From: CAKZQX01 sp034435975
GTDB taxonomy: Bacteria > Chloroflexota > Chloroflexia > Chloroflexales > Chloroflexaceae
Reading direction: 5' to 3'
NCBI GenBank assembly: GCA_034435975.1
Contig: DAOTWD010000003.1
Location: forward strand, 62,001-126,000
Length of the DNA stretch: 64,000 nt
The notes under the pieces: model-generated
The model's database searches: none
What the model was told of the DNA's origin: nothing
Seen by the model: only the letters and a program-made list of their open reading frames with translations
Shown here: positions 1 to 8,332 of the stretch, piece by piece
How positions within the stretch are numbered: the first letter of the stretch is position 1
How the letters are laid out: each line of letters opens with the position of its first letter
Position numbers and translations under genes: made by a program

Positions 1-641
1 TTGCCACACCCTACAACCTGCGTCCGCTGCATCAGGGCATTGATATTGTCATACATAGCGCCACCAAATATCTGGGCGGCCATAACGATCTGCTGGCCGG
101 GGTCATTATTGGGCGACCAGGTATTATCTCGGCCTTACGCGAGTCACAGGGTATCACTGGCGGGATTTGTGATCCGCATAGTGCGTATTTGCTTCTGCGT
201 GGTCTCAAAACGTTTGCCCTGCGTATGGAACGGCATAATCGTAATGGATTGGCTGTTGCGCACTTTCTCCACAACCACCCACGCATTGCGCGGGTGCATT
301 ATCCGGCATTACCGAATCATCCCGACCACATGATCGCGATGGAGCAAATGCGTGGCTGGGGCGGTGTCGTCTCGTTTGAGTTGGATGCTGATATAACAAC
401 GACCAGTCGCTTTATTGACCGTCTGCGCCTGCCCTATATTGGCCCGAGCCTGGGAGGGGTTGAGAGTCTGGTGGAACAGCCTGCGCTGATGAGTTTTTAT
501 GAACTGACGACCGAGGAACGTCTGGCGCTTGGTATTCGGGATAATCTCGTGCGGCTGGCCTGTGGTATTGAGGATACCGAAGATTTGATCGCCGATCTAT
601 CCCAGGCACTGGATGACAAAGATGTCACGCAGCTTGTTTGA
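1..641 (+). CDS. Cys/Met-metabolism PLP-dependent enzyme (cystathionine gamma-synthase/lyase type), 3' part
   Basis: The gene enters from the left edge; the open frame begins at base 3 and has no start in the window. The translation contains the PLP-lysine signature of the Cys/Met-metabolism fold-type I family (HSATKYLGGHND, lysine codon at 66-68), followed by the small C-terminal domain with PSLGGVESL and an ending that matches family C-termini (IRDNLVRLACGIEDTEDL). Members carry out gamma- or beta-elimination or replacement on homoserine esters, cystathionine or methionine in the cytoplasm. The visible part cannot separate the synthase, lyase and sulfhydrylase subtypes. A methylenetetrahydrofolate reductase gene follows 94 bp downstream, which fits methionine metabolism. 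Confidence 0.9.
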   Translation, partial: ATPYNLRPLHQGIDIVIHSATKYLGGHNDLLAGVIIGRPGIISALRESQGITGGICDPHSAYLLLRGLKTFALRMERHNRNGLAVAHFLHNHPRIARVHYPALPNHPDHMIAMEQMRGWGGVVSFELDADITTTSRFIDRLRLPYIGPSLGGVESLVEQPALMSFYELTTEERLALGIRDNLVRLACGIEDTEDLIADLSQALDDKDVTQLV

Positions 642-684
642 AGCGATCACCTCCGGTATGCTATTACGTATCGTCGGAAGCTAG

Positions 685-726
685 CCAGACTATTTCACAG
701 AGTATCCAGACTATTTCACCAAGTAT
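685..726 (+). repeat. two-copy 21-bp tandem repeat in the metF leader
   Basis: Two adjacent 21-bp units (685-705 and 706-726) share the core CCAGACTATTTCAC and differ at two positions. They end just before the GGAG ribosome-binding site (727-730) of the gene starting at 736. They may be a replication-slippage product or a pair of binding sites; the sequence alone does not decide. Confidence 0.6.
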
Positions 727-735
727 GGAGTTTGT

Positions 736-1647
736 ATGTACAGTTTGCTGCAACGCCGACTGGTAGCCGGGCACATCGTCATAACGGGCGAGATTGCACC
801 GCCTAAAGGTGCTTCACGTGCGCCATTGGAGAAATTGGCTCGCAATTTATGTGGCTATGTCGATGCCATAAACCTGACAGATAATCAACGTGGTACAGCC
901 CGTATGTCTGCGCTTGGTGCCGGGGTGATTGTGCAGCAACTGGGGATTGAGCCAATCGTACAGGTGACGTGCCAGAATCGCAATCGGGTTGCGCTCCAGT
1001 CGGATATATTGAGTGCTACCGCGCTGGGTGTTCCTAATTTTTTGTGTATGACTGGTGATCATCCACGCATTGGTGATCATCCAGATACCAAAAATGTATT
1101 GGACGTGAACTCGTTTCAACTATTGCGGATGCTGCGCAAAATGCGAGATGAACAGTGTTTTCTGTCGGGGGTAGGGCTTAATCCTGCACCCACTTTCTTC
1201 CTGGGCGGAGTAGCGAATCCCAATGTTGAGCGTGTGCAACGCCTGGAAAAGAAGATCGATGCCGGTGCCGAATTTATTCAGACCCAGCTGATCTTCGACC
1301 TGTGTCGCTTCGCGCAGTGGATGTCTGACGTGCGGGCGGCGGGACTACATCGGGCTGCGGCCATTCTGGGGGGGGTTCTCATCTTACGCTCGGCACAGTC
1401 GGCTCTTTTTCTGCGTGATCACCTGCCCGGCACGATTGTCCCTGATAGCGTGATTGAGCGTATGCAGCGAGCCGCTGATCCAGAGCGCGAAGGGGTCACC
1501 ATAGCGTCCGAGTTAGTCACCGAGTTGCTGAGTGTTGAGGGTGTGGCCGGGGTACATCTGATGTCGATTGGCTGGACGCGAGCGATGCCATGGGTGGTCG
1601 AGCAAGCAGGATTGCTGCCCCGCCCGTCGCTTCTGCTCGACGAGTAA
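736..1647 (+). CDS. metF: methylenetetrahydrofolate reductase (MetF family)
   Basis: The 303-residue protein matches the MetF TIM-barrel family, flavoenzymes that reduce 5,10-methylene-THF to 5-methyl-THF for methionine synthesis. Visible family motifs are the N-terminal GEIAPPKG with the likely active-site Glu19, the TDNQRGTARMS segment, TCQNRNR, and the FLCMTGDHP flavin/substrate loop. The ATG at 736 is preceded by GGAG. The protein is longer at its C-terminus than minimal MetF proteins, and the last 60 residues look less conserved. The upstream Cys/Met enzyme gene on the same strand supports a role in methionine supply. Family assignment is firm; whether it uses NADH, ferredoxin or a partner subunit cannot be seen. 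Confidence 0.88.
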   Translation: MYSLLQRRLVAGHIVITGEIAPPKGASRAPLEKLARNLCGYVDAINLTDNQRGTARMSALGAGVIVQQLGIEPIVQVTCQNRNRVALQSDILSATALGVPNFLCMTGDHPRIGDHPDTKNVLDVNSFQLLRMLRKMRDEQCFLSGVGLNPAPTFFLGGVANPNVERVQRLEKKIDAGAEFIQTQLIFDLCRFAQWMSDVRAAGLHRAAAILGGVLILRSAQSALFLRDHLPGTIVPDSVIERMQRAADPEREGVTIASELVTELLSVEGVAGVHLMSIGWTRAMPWVVEQAGLLPRPSLLLDE

Positions 1648-1651
1648 CTGG

Positions 1652-2554
1652 TCATCGGGAGCGACGTTGCTGTCGTTCATGGCGTAGCTGCCGGTTCTGC
1701 GCAGCGATACGTCGCTCCAGTTGTGCTATATCACCACGCCGCTTCCGCATCAACTCGCGCCGTTGAGCAAGGGTATATCCCATGTGTCTGATATTCCACC
1801 CCCAGGCCATGAGGAGCGCCAGTTCACGATAGCGCACAACCTTGATCAGGGTTTTGGCCGCAAGCAGCACCACGAAGCGCCAGATTACCCGCCAGCGCAT
1901 CAGTTTGAGATACGTGTATAGACCATGCTTGATCTGCTCCGCATCCCATCGCTGACCAGTGCTACTCCCCCCGCGCTGATGATACACCACAGCCTGCTGC
2001 ACGTGCAGCACCCGTCTGCCGAGTAGCCACGTTCGCCAGCACAGCTCTACATCTTCCCAATAGAGAAATATCTGCGCGTCAAAGCCACCGAGCATATGCC
2101 ATGCCGTTGCGGTCACGAGCATAGCACAGCCCGGCACCGCTGCTACTTCCACCACTGCTGTGGAGACACTGATCGGATGTTGATCCGGATAGAGGGTTGA
2201 AGGACAGATGATCGCTACATCAGGCTGGGCCTGAATATGTTGTACCAAAATCGTCAACCAGTCAGGCGTCACTGTGACGTCGGGATTGAGAAACACCAGC
2301 AGATCACCATGCGCTATGGCTGCTCCCTGGTTGCATGCACATCCGAATCCAACATTCTTCCGATTTGCCAGCACGCGCACCTGAGGTTGGTGTTGTGCCA
2401 GATAATCCAGGGTTGTATCGTGCGAAGCATTGTCAACCACCACCACTTCATAATACCTGTAGCGCGTGGTAGCCAGCGCAGCAAAAAATCGTGATAACAA
2501 CTCGGCACTGTTATAGGTTACGACAATCAGAGACACCAGCGGGCAGTCAGTCAT
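1652..2554 (-). CDS. family 2 glycosyltransferase
   Basis: A 300-residue GT2 (GT-A fold) enzyme that should transfer a sugar from a nucleotide sugar to a growing glycan at the cytoplasmic membrane face. It opens with PLVSLIVVTYNS, then EVVVVDNASHD, KNVGFGCACNQG and the metal-binding region FLNPDV; EDVELCWR matches the acceptor-side motif of WbbL-like rhamnosyltransferases. A hydrophobic stretch near residues 225-245 and a basic C-terminal tail suggest membrane association. The ATG at 2554 overlaps the stop of the flippase gene as ATGA, so this start is preferred over longer in-frame extensions. It is the last gene of a three-gene minus-strand operon. The sugar donor is unknown. Confidence 0.88.
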   Translation of the reverse strand: MTDCPLVSLIVVTYNSAELLSRFFAALATTRYRYYEVVVVDNASHDTTLDYLAQHQPQVRVLANRKNVGFGCACNQGAAIAHGDLLVFLNPDVTVTPDWLTILVQHIQAQPDVAIICPSTLYPDQHPISVSTAVVEVAAVPGCAMLVTATAWHMLGGFDAQIFLYWEDVELCWRTWLLGRRVLHVQQAVVYHQRGGSSTGQRWDAEQIKHGLYTYLKLMRWRVIWRFVVLLAAKTLIKVVRYRELALLMAWGWNIRHMGYTLAQRRELMRKRRGDIAQLERRIAAQNRQLRHERQQRRSR

Positions 2555-4032
2555 ACGCGCCTCACCATCCAGTGCCACATTAATCGGGGATGGCGCAGAA
2601 TACAGTAGAACAGGCGCCGTTCGCGGGCTTCGAAGATACCCAGTACGGTCAACAGAGGCAGATAACTCAGTAGGAGTGCCAGGCGCACAACCAGCGTGGT
2701 CAGGTTGACTGGACTGGCGAACAACTGCCCCGCTCCTGCCAGGGCCAGGTAGACGAGAAAAACCAGCAGGGCTTTGCCCCACTGGTAGGGCAGAGGATGC
2801 CAGCGCTGGGCAACACCCGCCGTCAAGAGCGGGGCTGTGAGATAGCCGATGGCCGTGGCAATGACTGCGCCCATAACACCCAGACGTGGAATCAGTAACA
2901 GATTAAGCAGTGTGTTCAGACCGGCAGCAACCACAACTGTCCAGCCTAGATGTCTCACCTGTTTTTTAATATATAAACCCACCGCCATAATCGTTTGCAA
3001 CCCACTGGTCAACGACATAAGCGTAAGCAACCAGATATACGTGGCTGCCTCAACATAGGCTGGTGTCGTGACGATGCATAGAATTTCGGGTGCGAGCAGA
3101 CTGAGCGCCAGTGCCACCCCCAACCCGCCCACGCAGTAGTAGATAAACACGCGGGTATAGGCCTGAGCGGCATCATGCTGCTGCTGAATACTAAGTGCGA
3201 GCGGCCCCCAGGCAGCCTTGAATGGCTCCACGAGCAAACTCAGCGTCGATGCGAGCCGGACGGCAATCGCATACACGCCGATCTGTTCCAGTGAGACATA
3301 GCGCACCAGAAAAAGCCGATCCTGGTACATCAATACCCAGGCCGCCATACTCCCCGGTACTAATAAGGCTCCCGTCTGTACCAATCCACGCATCAGATCC
3401 AGCCGTGGCATGCGCCGCACACTTCCCGGTGCCAGCGCCAGCCCCAGCAGGCCCATAATGACCATCGTCACCATATGCGCCTGGATGACCCCGGCGCTGC
3501 CTCGACGCCACCAGACGATAAGAATCAGATTGGCACTGGCAAAAACGAGCAAATATAGCAACGCCAGTACATTGGCACGCCACACGGCAAACTGGAGGCG
3601 TAAAACAGTCGTTTGCACCTGATACATCACAGCAAAGGGTAAACCAATTGCCAGCCATGCCAGCAGATCAGCAACATCAGTGCGATTCAGGGTGATCTGG
3701 GTCATTTGTGCCGCCCCGACAAAGACACCGCTTGCCAGCAGCAGTGACCAGCCGCCACTGACCCAGACGGCACTCGATAGAATCTGCTGCTGTTGCGCCT
3801 GACGCTGTGGCTCATAATAGAACGCAGGCAGGGCAGTTGGGACGCCGAGCGCTCCAAGCGTGGTGAGCGCCGATGAGAGCATCATGAGCGCGTCTACCGT
3901 GCCGTAATCTCCGGTCGTCAGCACCCGCGTGTAGATCGGTGTGAGCATAATCGTGAACAGTGGCCCGATCAGCGTACTCATACTGTAGCCGGTGGTTATC
4001 CATAGTAGTCGCCGCATCGTCGCTTGCAGCAC
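2551..4032 (-). CDS. polysaccharide flippase, MOP/Wzx-like
   Basis: A 493-residue polytopic membrane protein of the MOP flippase superfamily, with about 12-14 hydrophobic helices. The N-terminus contains the typical pattern around TPIYTRVLTTGDYGTVDAL seen in Wzx/RfbX-type transporters, which move lipid-linked oligosaccharides across the membrane. The chosen GTG at 4032 has GGGAG 7 nt upstream; an ATG five codons further in (4017) is the alternative. It sits between two glycosyltransferase genes, 4 bp after one and overlapping the other by 4 bp, so the three very likely form one operon for an exported glycan. Confidence 0.88.
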   Translation of the reverse strand: MLQATMRRLLWITTGYSMSTLIGPLFTIMLTPIYTRVLTTGDYGTVDALMMLSSALTTLGALGVPTALPAFYYEPQRQAQQQQILSSAVWVSGGWSLLLASGVFVGAAQMTQITLNRTDVADLLAWLAIGLPFAVMYQVQTTVLRLQFAVWRANVLALLYLLVFASANLILIVWWRRGSAGVIQAHMVTMVIMGLLGLALAPGSVRRMPRLDLMRGLVQTGALLVPGSMAAWVLMYQDRLFLVRYVSLEQIGVYAIAVRLASTLSLLVEPFKAAWGPLALSIQQQHDAAQAYTRVFIYYCVGGLGVALALSLLAPEILCIVTTPAYVEAATYIWLLTLMSLTSGLQTIMAVGLYIKKQVRHLGWTVVVAAGLNTLLNLLLIPRLGVMGAVIATAIGYLTAPLLTAGVAQRWHPLPYQWGKALLVFLVYLALAGAGQLFASPVNLTTLVVRLALLLSYLPLLTVLGIFEARERRLFYCILRHPRLMWHWMVRRV

Positions 4033-4036
4033 ACAC

Positions 4037-5098
4037 CTACTCCCGGGCTATGACCTGGCGATAGACAGCAGCCGTTGCAGCCGCAATCGTTGGCCAGTCA
4101 AACGAGCGGACTGTCTGTAGTGCCGCCTGGCCTACCTGATCTCGATCCGGATGTGCCAGTGCCCGTGCCAGTGCTGCACCCAGCGACGCAATATCGCCCG
4201 GGGTGAACAAAAAGCCGTTCTGCCCCTCCTGAACCAGTTCAAGCACCGGGCCAGACGTTGGTACAATCACCGGACAGGCATAGGACATAGCACACATCAG
4301 CATAGCGGAGGTCAGCAATGAGCGATAGGGTAATACGACCACATCGGCAGCAGCCAGATACAATGGGAGTTCGGGGTCAGGTACAAACCGGGGGAACACC
4401 AGCGCCCCGCTGATCAGGCTGGCCTGGCGCTGTAAGATGGCGGCATAGGTGCAATCTTTCGCCGCACCTACAATCAACAACATGCCACGTGTTTCTTCCG
4501 GCAGGTGTGCAAACGCCGTCAACAAATCCTCCAATCCCTTGTAGGGGCGGAGGGTGCCCAGGTTGAGCAAGATCGGCCCGTGCGTCGGTAGTCCCAGTTC
4601 TGCCCGGCTCTGTGCCTGATCGCGCAATGGGCCATAGTACCCGATATAATTACCTTGTGGAATGACGTGGCAGGCGGATAGATGCCCATAACGCGCAACC
4701 AGCATGTACTGCGCCGCCTCGCTATGGGCAATAATTGCGCTACTCCAACGGCCAATCGAACGATACACGTTAAACGCCCATACCGGGTGATAACACTCGT
4801 GGGGTTCCAGGTTATGTGCTGTCCATACCAGACGTACTCCACGCAGAAGCAGCAACCGTAGCCCGGCGAGAAACGCCAGACTACGTACCACCGTCCGCCA
4901 CGCTGATCGCTGCTGAATAATTTCATCGCAAAAATGCAGATGCAGAATACGCGGCCCATGTGATAGATACAGGAACGGGAGCGCATAACGTGGACGTATA
5001 CGCCTTACATCTATCCCCATCTCCCTCATAGGGGTGTAAAGCTGATCGAGATAGGGATTAGTAACGAGCTGCGGCGGCAGCGGGTAAACACGGATCAT
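4037..5098 (-). CDS. family 4-type glycosyltransferase (GT-B fold)
   Basis: A retaining GT-B glycosyltransferase of 353 residues. The C-terminal half holds the nucleotide-sugar domain: LLNLGTLRPYKGLEDLL, PRFVPDPELPLYLAAADVVVLPYRS and the E-rich loop SGPVLELVQEGQNGFL. The N-terminal acceptor half contains VWTAHNLEPHE. The frame is open to an earlier ATG at 5131, but the ATG at 5098 has GGAGG upstream and gives the normal family N-terminus (MIRVYPLPPQ). It is the promoter-proximal gene of the minus-strand operon with the flippase and the GT2. The function is inferred as assembly of an envelope or extracellular polysaccharide; the substrate is not visible. Confidence 0.88.
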   Translation of the reverse strand: MIRVYPLPPQLVTNPYLDQLYTPMREMGIDVRRIRPRYALPFLYLSHGPRILHLHFCDEIIQQRSAWRTVVRSLAFLAGLRLLLLRGVRLVWTAHNLEPHECYHPVWAFNVYRSIGRWSSAIIAHSEAAQYMLVARYGHLSACHVIPQGNYIGYYGPLRDQAQSRAELGLPTHGPILLNLGTLRPYKGLEDLLTAFAHLPEETRGMLLIVGAAKDCTYAAILQRQASLISGALVFPRFVPDPELPLYLAAADVVVLPYRSLLTSAMLMCAMSYACPVIVPTSGPVLELVQEGQNGFLFTPGDIASLGAALARALAHPDRDQVGQAALQTVRSFDWPTIAAATAAVYRQVIARE

Positions 5099-5236
5099 TG
5101 TGTGGTATGCCTCCAGGCTCGATGCACACATTCACAAACATGCCGTGCATCGCACTTCTCACCCGCATATTCTACCCGATCCTGACCCGATGCGTAGGGG
5201 AATCCATTTGGTAGCGTGAAGAAGCGGTGGGTTCAC

Positions 5237-5396
5237 CTGGGAGCGCGGGCGTCCTGGGAGCGTGGGCGTCGCGCCCGCGTTGGCGCCCGGTCGAGAGCAA
5301 GCTGCCTTCGCTCCCAGGTTCGTCTGTGCGGGCGTCGCGCCCCCCTGGGAGCGCGGGCGTCCCGCCCGCGTGTGGGAGCGCGGGCGAAGACGCGCC
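5237..5396. repeat. GC-rich palindromic repeat array
   Basis: The gene-free stretch between the glycan operon and the gene at 5450 is filled by about five partial units of a GC-rich element with core GGGAGCGCGGGCGTC and its complement CGCCCGCG. Units lie near 5239, 5256, 5320-5348, 5346-5371 and 5374-5396, several forming hairpins. Open frames run through it in all directions only because it lacks stops. REP-like elements of this kind are common between genes in some Chloroflexota genomes; that statement is recalled, not checked. It may also terminate or insulate transcription between divergent units. Confidence 0.75.
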
Positions 5397-5449
5397 CAAC
5401 CTGTGGTAGGATACAACCATGCATACAATACAACGAGAGGAGAAAAGCA

Positions 5450-6163
5450 ATGAACGATACACCTGAACTACCCTTTCGCCTGGAAGACACTTTATTTATC
5501 AACGCGGCCTTTCCGATGCCGACCAGCAATGCCCGCAAGTTACTACCAACCCCGGCCCGTGTCCACCTGGTGGAGGGCTTTCCAGGGCAGGCGTTGCTGA
5601 TTGTCGCTTTTGCCCTCTATCGTCGCTGCGCCGTTGGCGCATATGCGGAAGGAACTTTGGCATTGTTGGCGACCCACGAACGAGCCGTCCCAATCATCAC
5701 CCTGTCCCAGTTATTGAAGGAGCGGCGCTATCCGGCCTATGTGCTGCATATGCTGGTGAACAACGCCGATGCCCAACAGTTGGGTGCCAGCGTCTGGCAG
5801 TTGCCGCGCCAGATGGCCGAGGTACACGTGGTTGAGCAGGATGGGCGTGCCACGTGTGAGGCGTTGGTAGCAGGACGCAGTGTGGTGCAACTGGTGGCTA
5901 AACGCCCGGACACCAACCGAACGTGTGCTATGCAGATTGAGACCTATGTGCAGGATAACCAGGGGCTGATACACACTGTTATGCAGTGCAAGGCTGATGC
6001 CTATGGACGTACCCAGGGTGGTGGAGGAACGTTACGCTGGGGAACACATCCCATCGGTCAGCGGCTGGCAAATCTGGGCGTCAAGGCACAGCCGTTGATG
6101 GTGCGCTACTATGATCACATGCTGGCCGAACTGCATGCCCCCCAACGCCGACCATTGGCCTGA
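5450..6163 (+). CDS. acetoacetate decarboxylase-fold protein lacking the usual catalytic lysine
   Basis: A 237-residue protein resembling the acetoacetate decarboxylase (ADC) family. It begins with a LPFRLEDTLFINAAFP-type N-terminus and contains VWQLPRQMAEV where classical enzymes have a W/G-[FY]-P-K-K-[LM] motif. In true ADC the first of those lysines forms the Schiff base; here the positions read Arg-Gln. The protein may therefore be a non-decarboxylating member of the fold, as reported for other ADC-like families. The ATG at 5450 follows a strong GAGAGGAG site (5435-5442), which rules out a longer N-terminus into the GC-rich array. It stands alone on the plus strand, and its substrate is unknown. 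Confidence 0.7.
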   Translation: MNDTPELPFRLEDTLFINAAFPMPTSNARKLLPTPARVHLVEGFPGQALLIVAFALYRRCAVGAYAEGTLALLATHERAVPIITLSQLLKERRYPAYVLHMLVNNADAQQLGASVWQLPRQMAEVHVVEQDGRATCEALVAGRSVVQLVAKRPDTNRTCAMQIETYVQDNQGLIHTVMQCKADAYGRTQGGGGTLRWGTHPIGQRLANLGVKAQPLMVRYYDHMLAELHAPQRRPLA

Positions 6164-6275
6164 TAGCGTTGGCTCCCTGGCCTGTTGGAACATTCTAACG
6201 GGCCAACCGTGTTCACCCCTGAGCCGACAGTCCTGTCATGGCAATGGGCGGCCAACGGGCTAACGCGAAACCAAC

Positions 6276-6848
6276 TCACGCCGTATTCACGTTATAGCGA
6301 TTCATCGCCATCACAAAACCCTCGGTCAGCGCCAGTTCGATCGCATCTGCCACACGATTATACAGGTCGGGGAGCGCCTGCTCCTCCTCAGGCGAGAAGC
6401 GCCCGAGTACATATCCCACCGCATCCCAGGCCGGCGGTGGCTGCCCAATGCCCACCCGTATGCGCAAAAAGTCCTGGCTGCCCAGTTGGGCAATAATCGA
6501 CTTCATCCCATTATGGGTACCGGCACTCCCCTGCTGCCGAAGGCGCAACTTGCCAAACGGCAAATCCATATCATCATAGATCACAACTAACTCGGACGCA
6601 TGGTCAATCTTATACCAGCGGCACAGGCCAGTCACTGCCTGGCCACTGTGGTTCATATACGTGATTGGTTTTGCCAGCGCCACGCGCTGCCCGGCGATAG
6701 TTCCCTCAGCCACACGGGCATGAGCCTGTTTGCGGCTAAACTCTAACCCGTGCCGCATCGCCAGATGCTTCACGCAAGCAAAGCCGATATTGTGCCGTGT
6801 TCCACTGTATTGAGTGCCTGGATTGCCCAGGCCAATGATAAGCCACAT
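6276..6848 (-). CDS. pth: peptidyl-tRNA hydrolase
   Basis: A 190-residue Pth that frees tRNA from prematurely released peptidyl-tRNA in the cytoplasm. All family signatures are present: GLGNPG at the N-terminus, GTRHNIG with the catalytic His, PITYMNHSG, YDDMDLPFGKLR with the catalytic Asp, and GTHNGMKSI. The ATG at 6848 gives the standard MWLIIGLGNPG start. An in-frame GTG at 6860 that overlaps the upstream stop is possible but would add four unusual residues. It follows the glycerate kinase gene directly, so the two are probably co-transcribed. Confidence 0.97.
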   Translation of the reverse strand: MWLIIGLGNPGTQYSGTRHNIGFACVKHLAMRHGLEFSRKQAHARVAEGTIAGQRVALAKPITYMNHSGQAVTGLCRWYKIDHASELVVIYDDMDLPFGKLRLRQQGSAGTHNGMKSIIAQLGSQDFLRIRVGIGQPPPAWDAVGYVLGRFSPEEEQALPDLYNRVADAIELALTEGFVMAMNRYNVNTA

Positions 6849-6859
6849 AGACACCTGCA

Positions 6860-8263
6860 CTAGAGAGCAAAGATAAACGCCAGATCGTTCACATTCGTCT
6901 CAGTTGGGCCTGGCCGCAGCAAATCGCCCAGGGCCGCAAAGAAGGGATACGCATCATTGTTTGCCAGCGCCGCGTCGGGATCGAGACCCAGTTCATAGGC
7001 TCGATCCAGCGTTGCGCCTGTGACTACCGCTCCTGCAGCATCAGTTGGCCCATCACCACCATCAGTTGCCAGCGTAATCAGTGCTATATCCGGTACCCCC
7101 GCCAGGTCGCGTACTGCCGCCAGTGCCATCTCCTGGTTGCGCCCACCGACACCTTGCCCACGTAGTGTCACCGTTGTCTCACCACCGAGGATAATACAGG
7201 CCGGGCGATGAACAGGCTGGTTGGTTGCCGCCACTTCACGCCCAATGGCAGCCAGTAAGCGCCCGACGATCCGTGCCTCACCCTGGGCAAAGGTGGTCAA
7301 TAACAGTGGGGTAAACCCCTCGCTACGCGCCGCCAGCAGTGCCGCCGTTGCTGCCTGCGGATTATTGCCAACCAGCACATTTTGCACCCGCGCAAACATC
7401 GGATCATCAATGCCGGGCGTGTCGGGTATCTCACCGCGCATGCCCGCCTGGAGCCGTTCAAAGATGGACGGTGGCACCTGATCCAGGAGAGCATAGCGCT
7501 CCAACACACGATAGGCATCGGCAAAGCTGGTACTATCAGGCACAGTTGGCCCGGAAGCAATTACATCCAGCGGACTACCCACCACATCGGAGAGGATAAG
7601 GGTGATCACAGTGGCTGGCTCTGCCAGGCGGGCCAGCCCACCGCCCTTCACCAGATCCAGGTGCTTGCGCAGGCAATTGATTTCGTTAATGCTGGCACCA
7701 CAGTTCAGCAATGCTGATGTCAGAATCTCCATATCGGCCAGGCTGACCCCTGGTGCCGGTAATGTCAATAGCGCCGAACCACCACCCGAAATTAACACCA
7801 GCACGAGATCACGGGCCGTCGTATCGGCCAGGAGATCCGCAATACGTTGCGTCGCTGCAACGCCACGCTCATCAGGTAGCGGATGTCGGGCGGGATAATA
7901 CGTTAACCGCGCCCCCCCATCTTGACCGAGATCGGCCTGCGCTGTCTGATGAACCTGGTTGCTATCCTTGACAATGACGATGCCAGCAGTCAACTCAGAG
8001 CCCAGTAAGGCTGCAGCGGCACGGGCCATTGGTGCACTGGCCTTGCCCGCACCAACAACAAACACACGTTCGTAGTGCTGCAGATCATAGGAACGCTCTG
8101 CCAGCATCAGCCGCATCTGCTCGCGCCGCAGATGCCGCTGCACGGCAGCGGCTGGCTCCACCGCATCCAGAGCAGCAGCCAGGATACGGGTCGCCCTGGC
8201 CCCCCACGGGGCGGCACGCAAGGTGGTCGTTAATAAACGCTGTGGATCCATAGCTTGTGCCAT
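6860..8263 (-). CDS. glycerate 2-kinase (DUF4147/MOFRL family)
   Basis: A 467-residue two-domain protein of the GckA/TtuD type, which phosphorylates D-glycerate to 2-phosphoglycerate with ATP. The N-terminal DUF4147 domain shows VVGAGKASAPMA, LVLISGGGSALL, INEINCLRKHLDLVKGG and LSDVVGSPLDVIASGPTVPD. The C-terminal MOFRL domain shows ILGGETTVTLRGQGVGGRNQEMALA and a final GPTETNVNDL. Length and both domains are complete. In glyoxylate- or serine-linked metabolism this returns carbon to glycolysis. Its stop overlaps the possible GTG of pth by one base, and the start at 8263 has only a weak ribosome site. Confidence 0.93.
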   Translation of the reverse strand: MAQAMDPQRLLTTTLRAAPWGARATRILAAALDAVEPAAAVQRHLRREQMRLMLAERSYDLQHYERVFVVGAGKASAPMARAAAALLGSELTAGIVIVKDSNQVHQTAQADLGQDGGARLTYYPARHPLPDERGVAATQRIADLLADTTARDLVLVLISGGGSALLTLPAPGVSLADMEILTSALLNCGASINEINCLRKHLDLVKGGGLARLAEPATVITLILSDVVGSPLDVIASGPTVPDSTSFADAYRVLERYALLDQVPPSIFERLQAGMRGEIPDTPGIDDPMFARVQNVLVGNNPQAATAALLAARSEGFTPLLLTTFAQGEARIVGRLLAAIGREVAATNQPVHRPACIILGGETTVTLRGQGVGGRNQEMALAAVRDLAGVPDIALITLATDGGDGPTDAAGAVVTGATLDRAYELGLDPDAALANNDAYPFFAALGDLLRPGPTETNVNDLAFIFAL

Positions 8264-8332
8264 CTCATATTACAGGATGTATGCGGTGCCCCGATGACCT
8301 CCTGACTACAGCACTGCGTCACACGCATTACC

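Noticed and set aside
5159..5538. Several short proteins in both directions
   Set aside because: They are translations of the GC-rich palindromic array, low in complexity and without family likeness.
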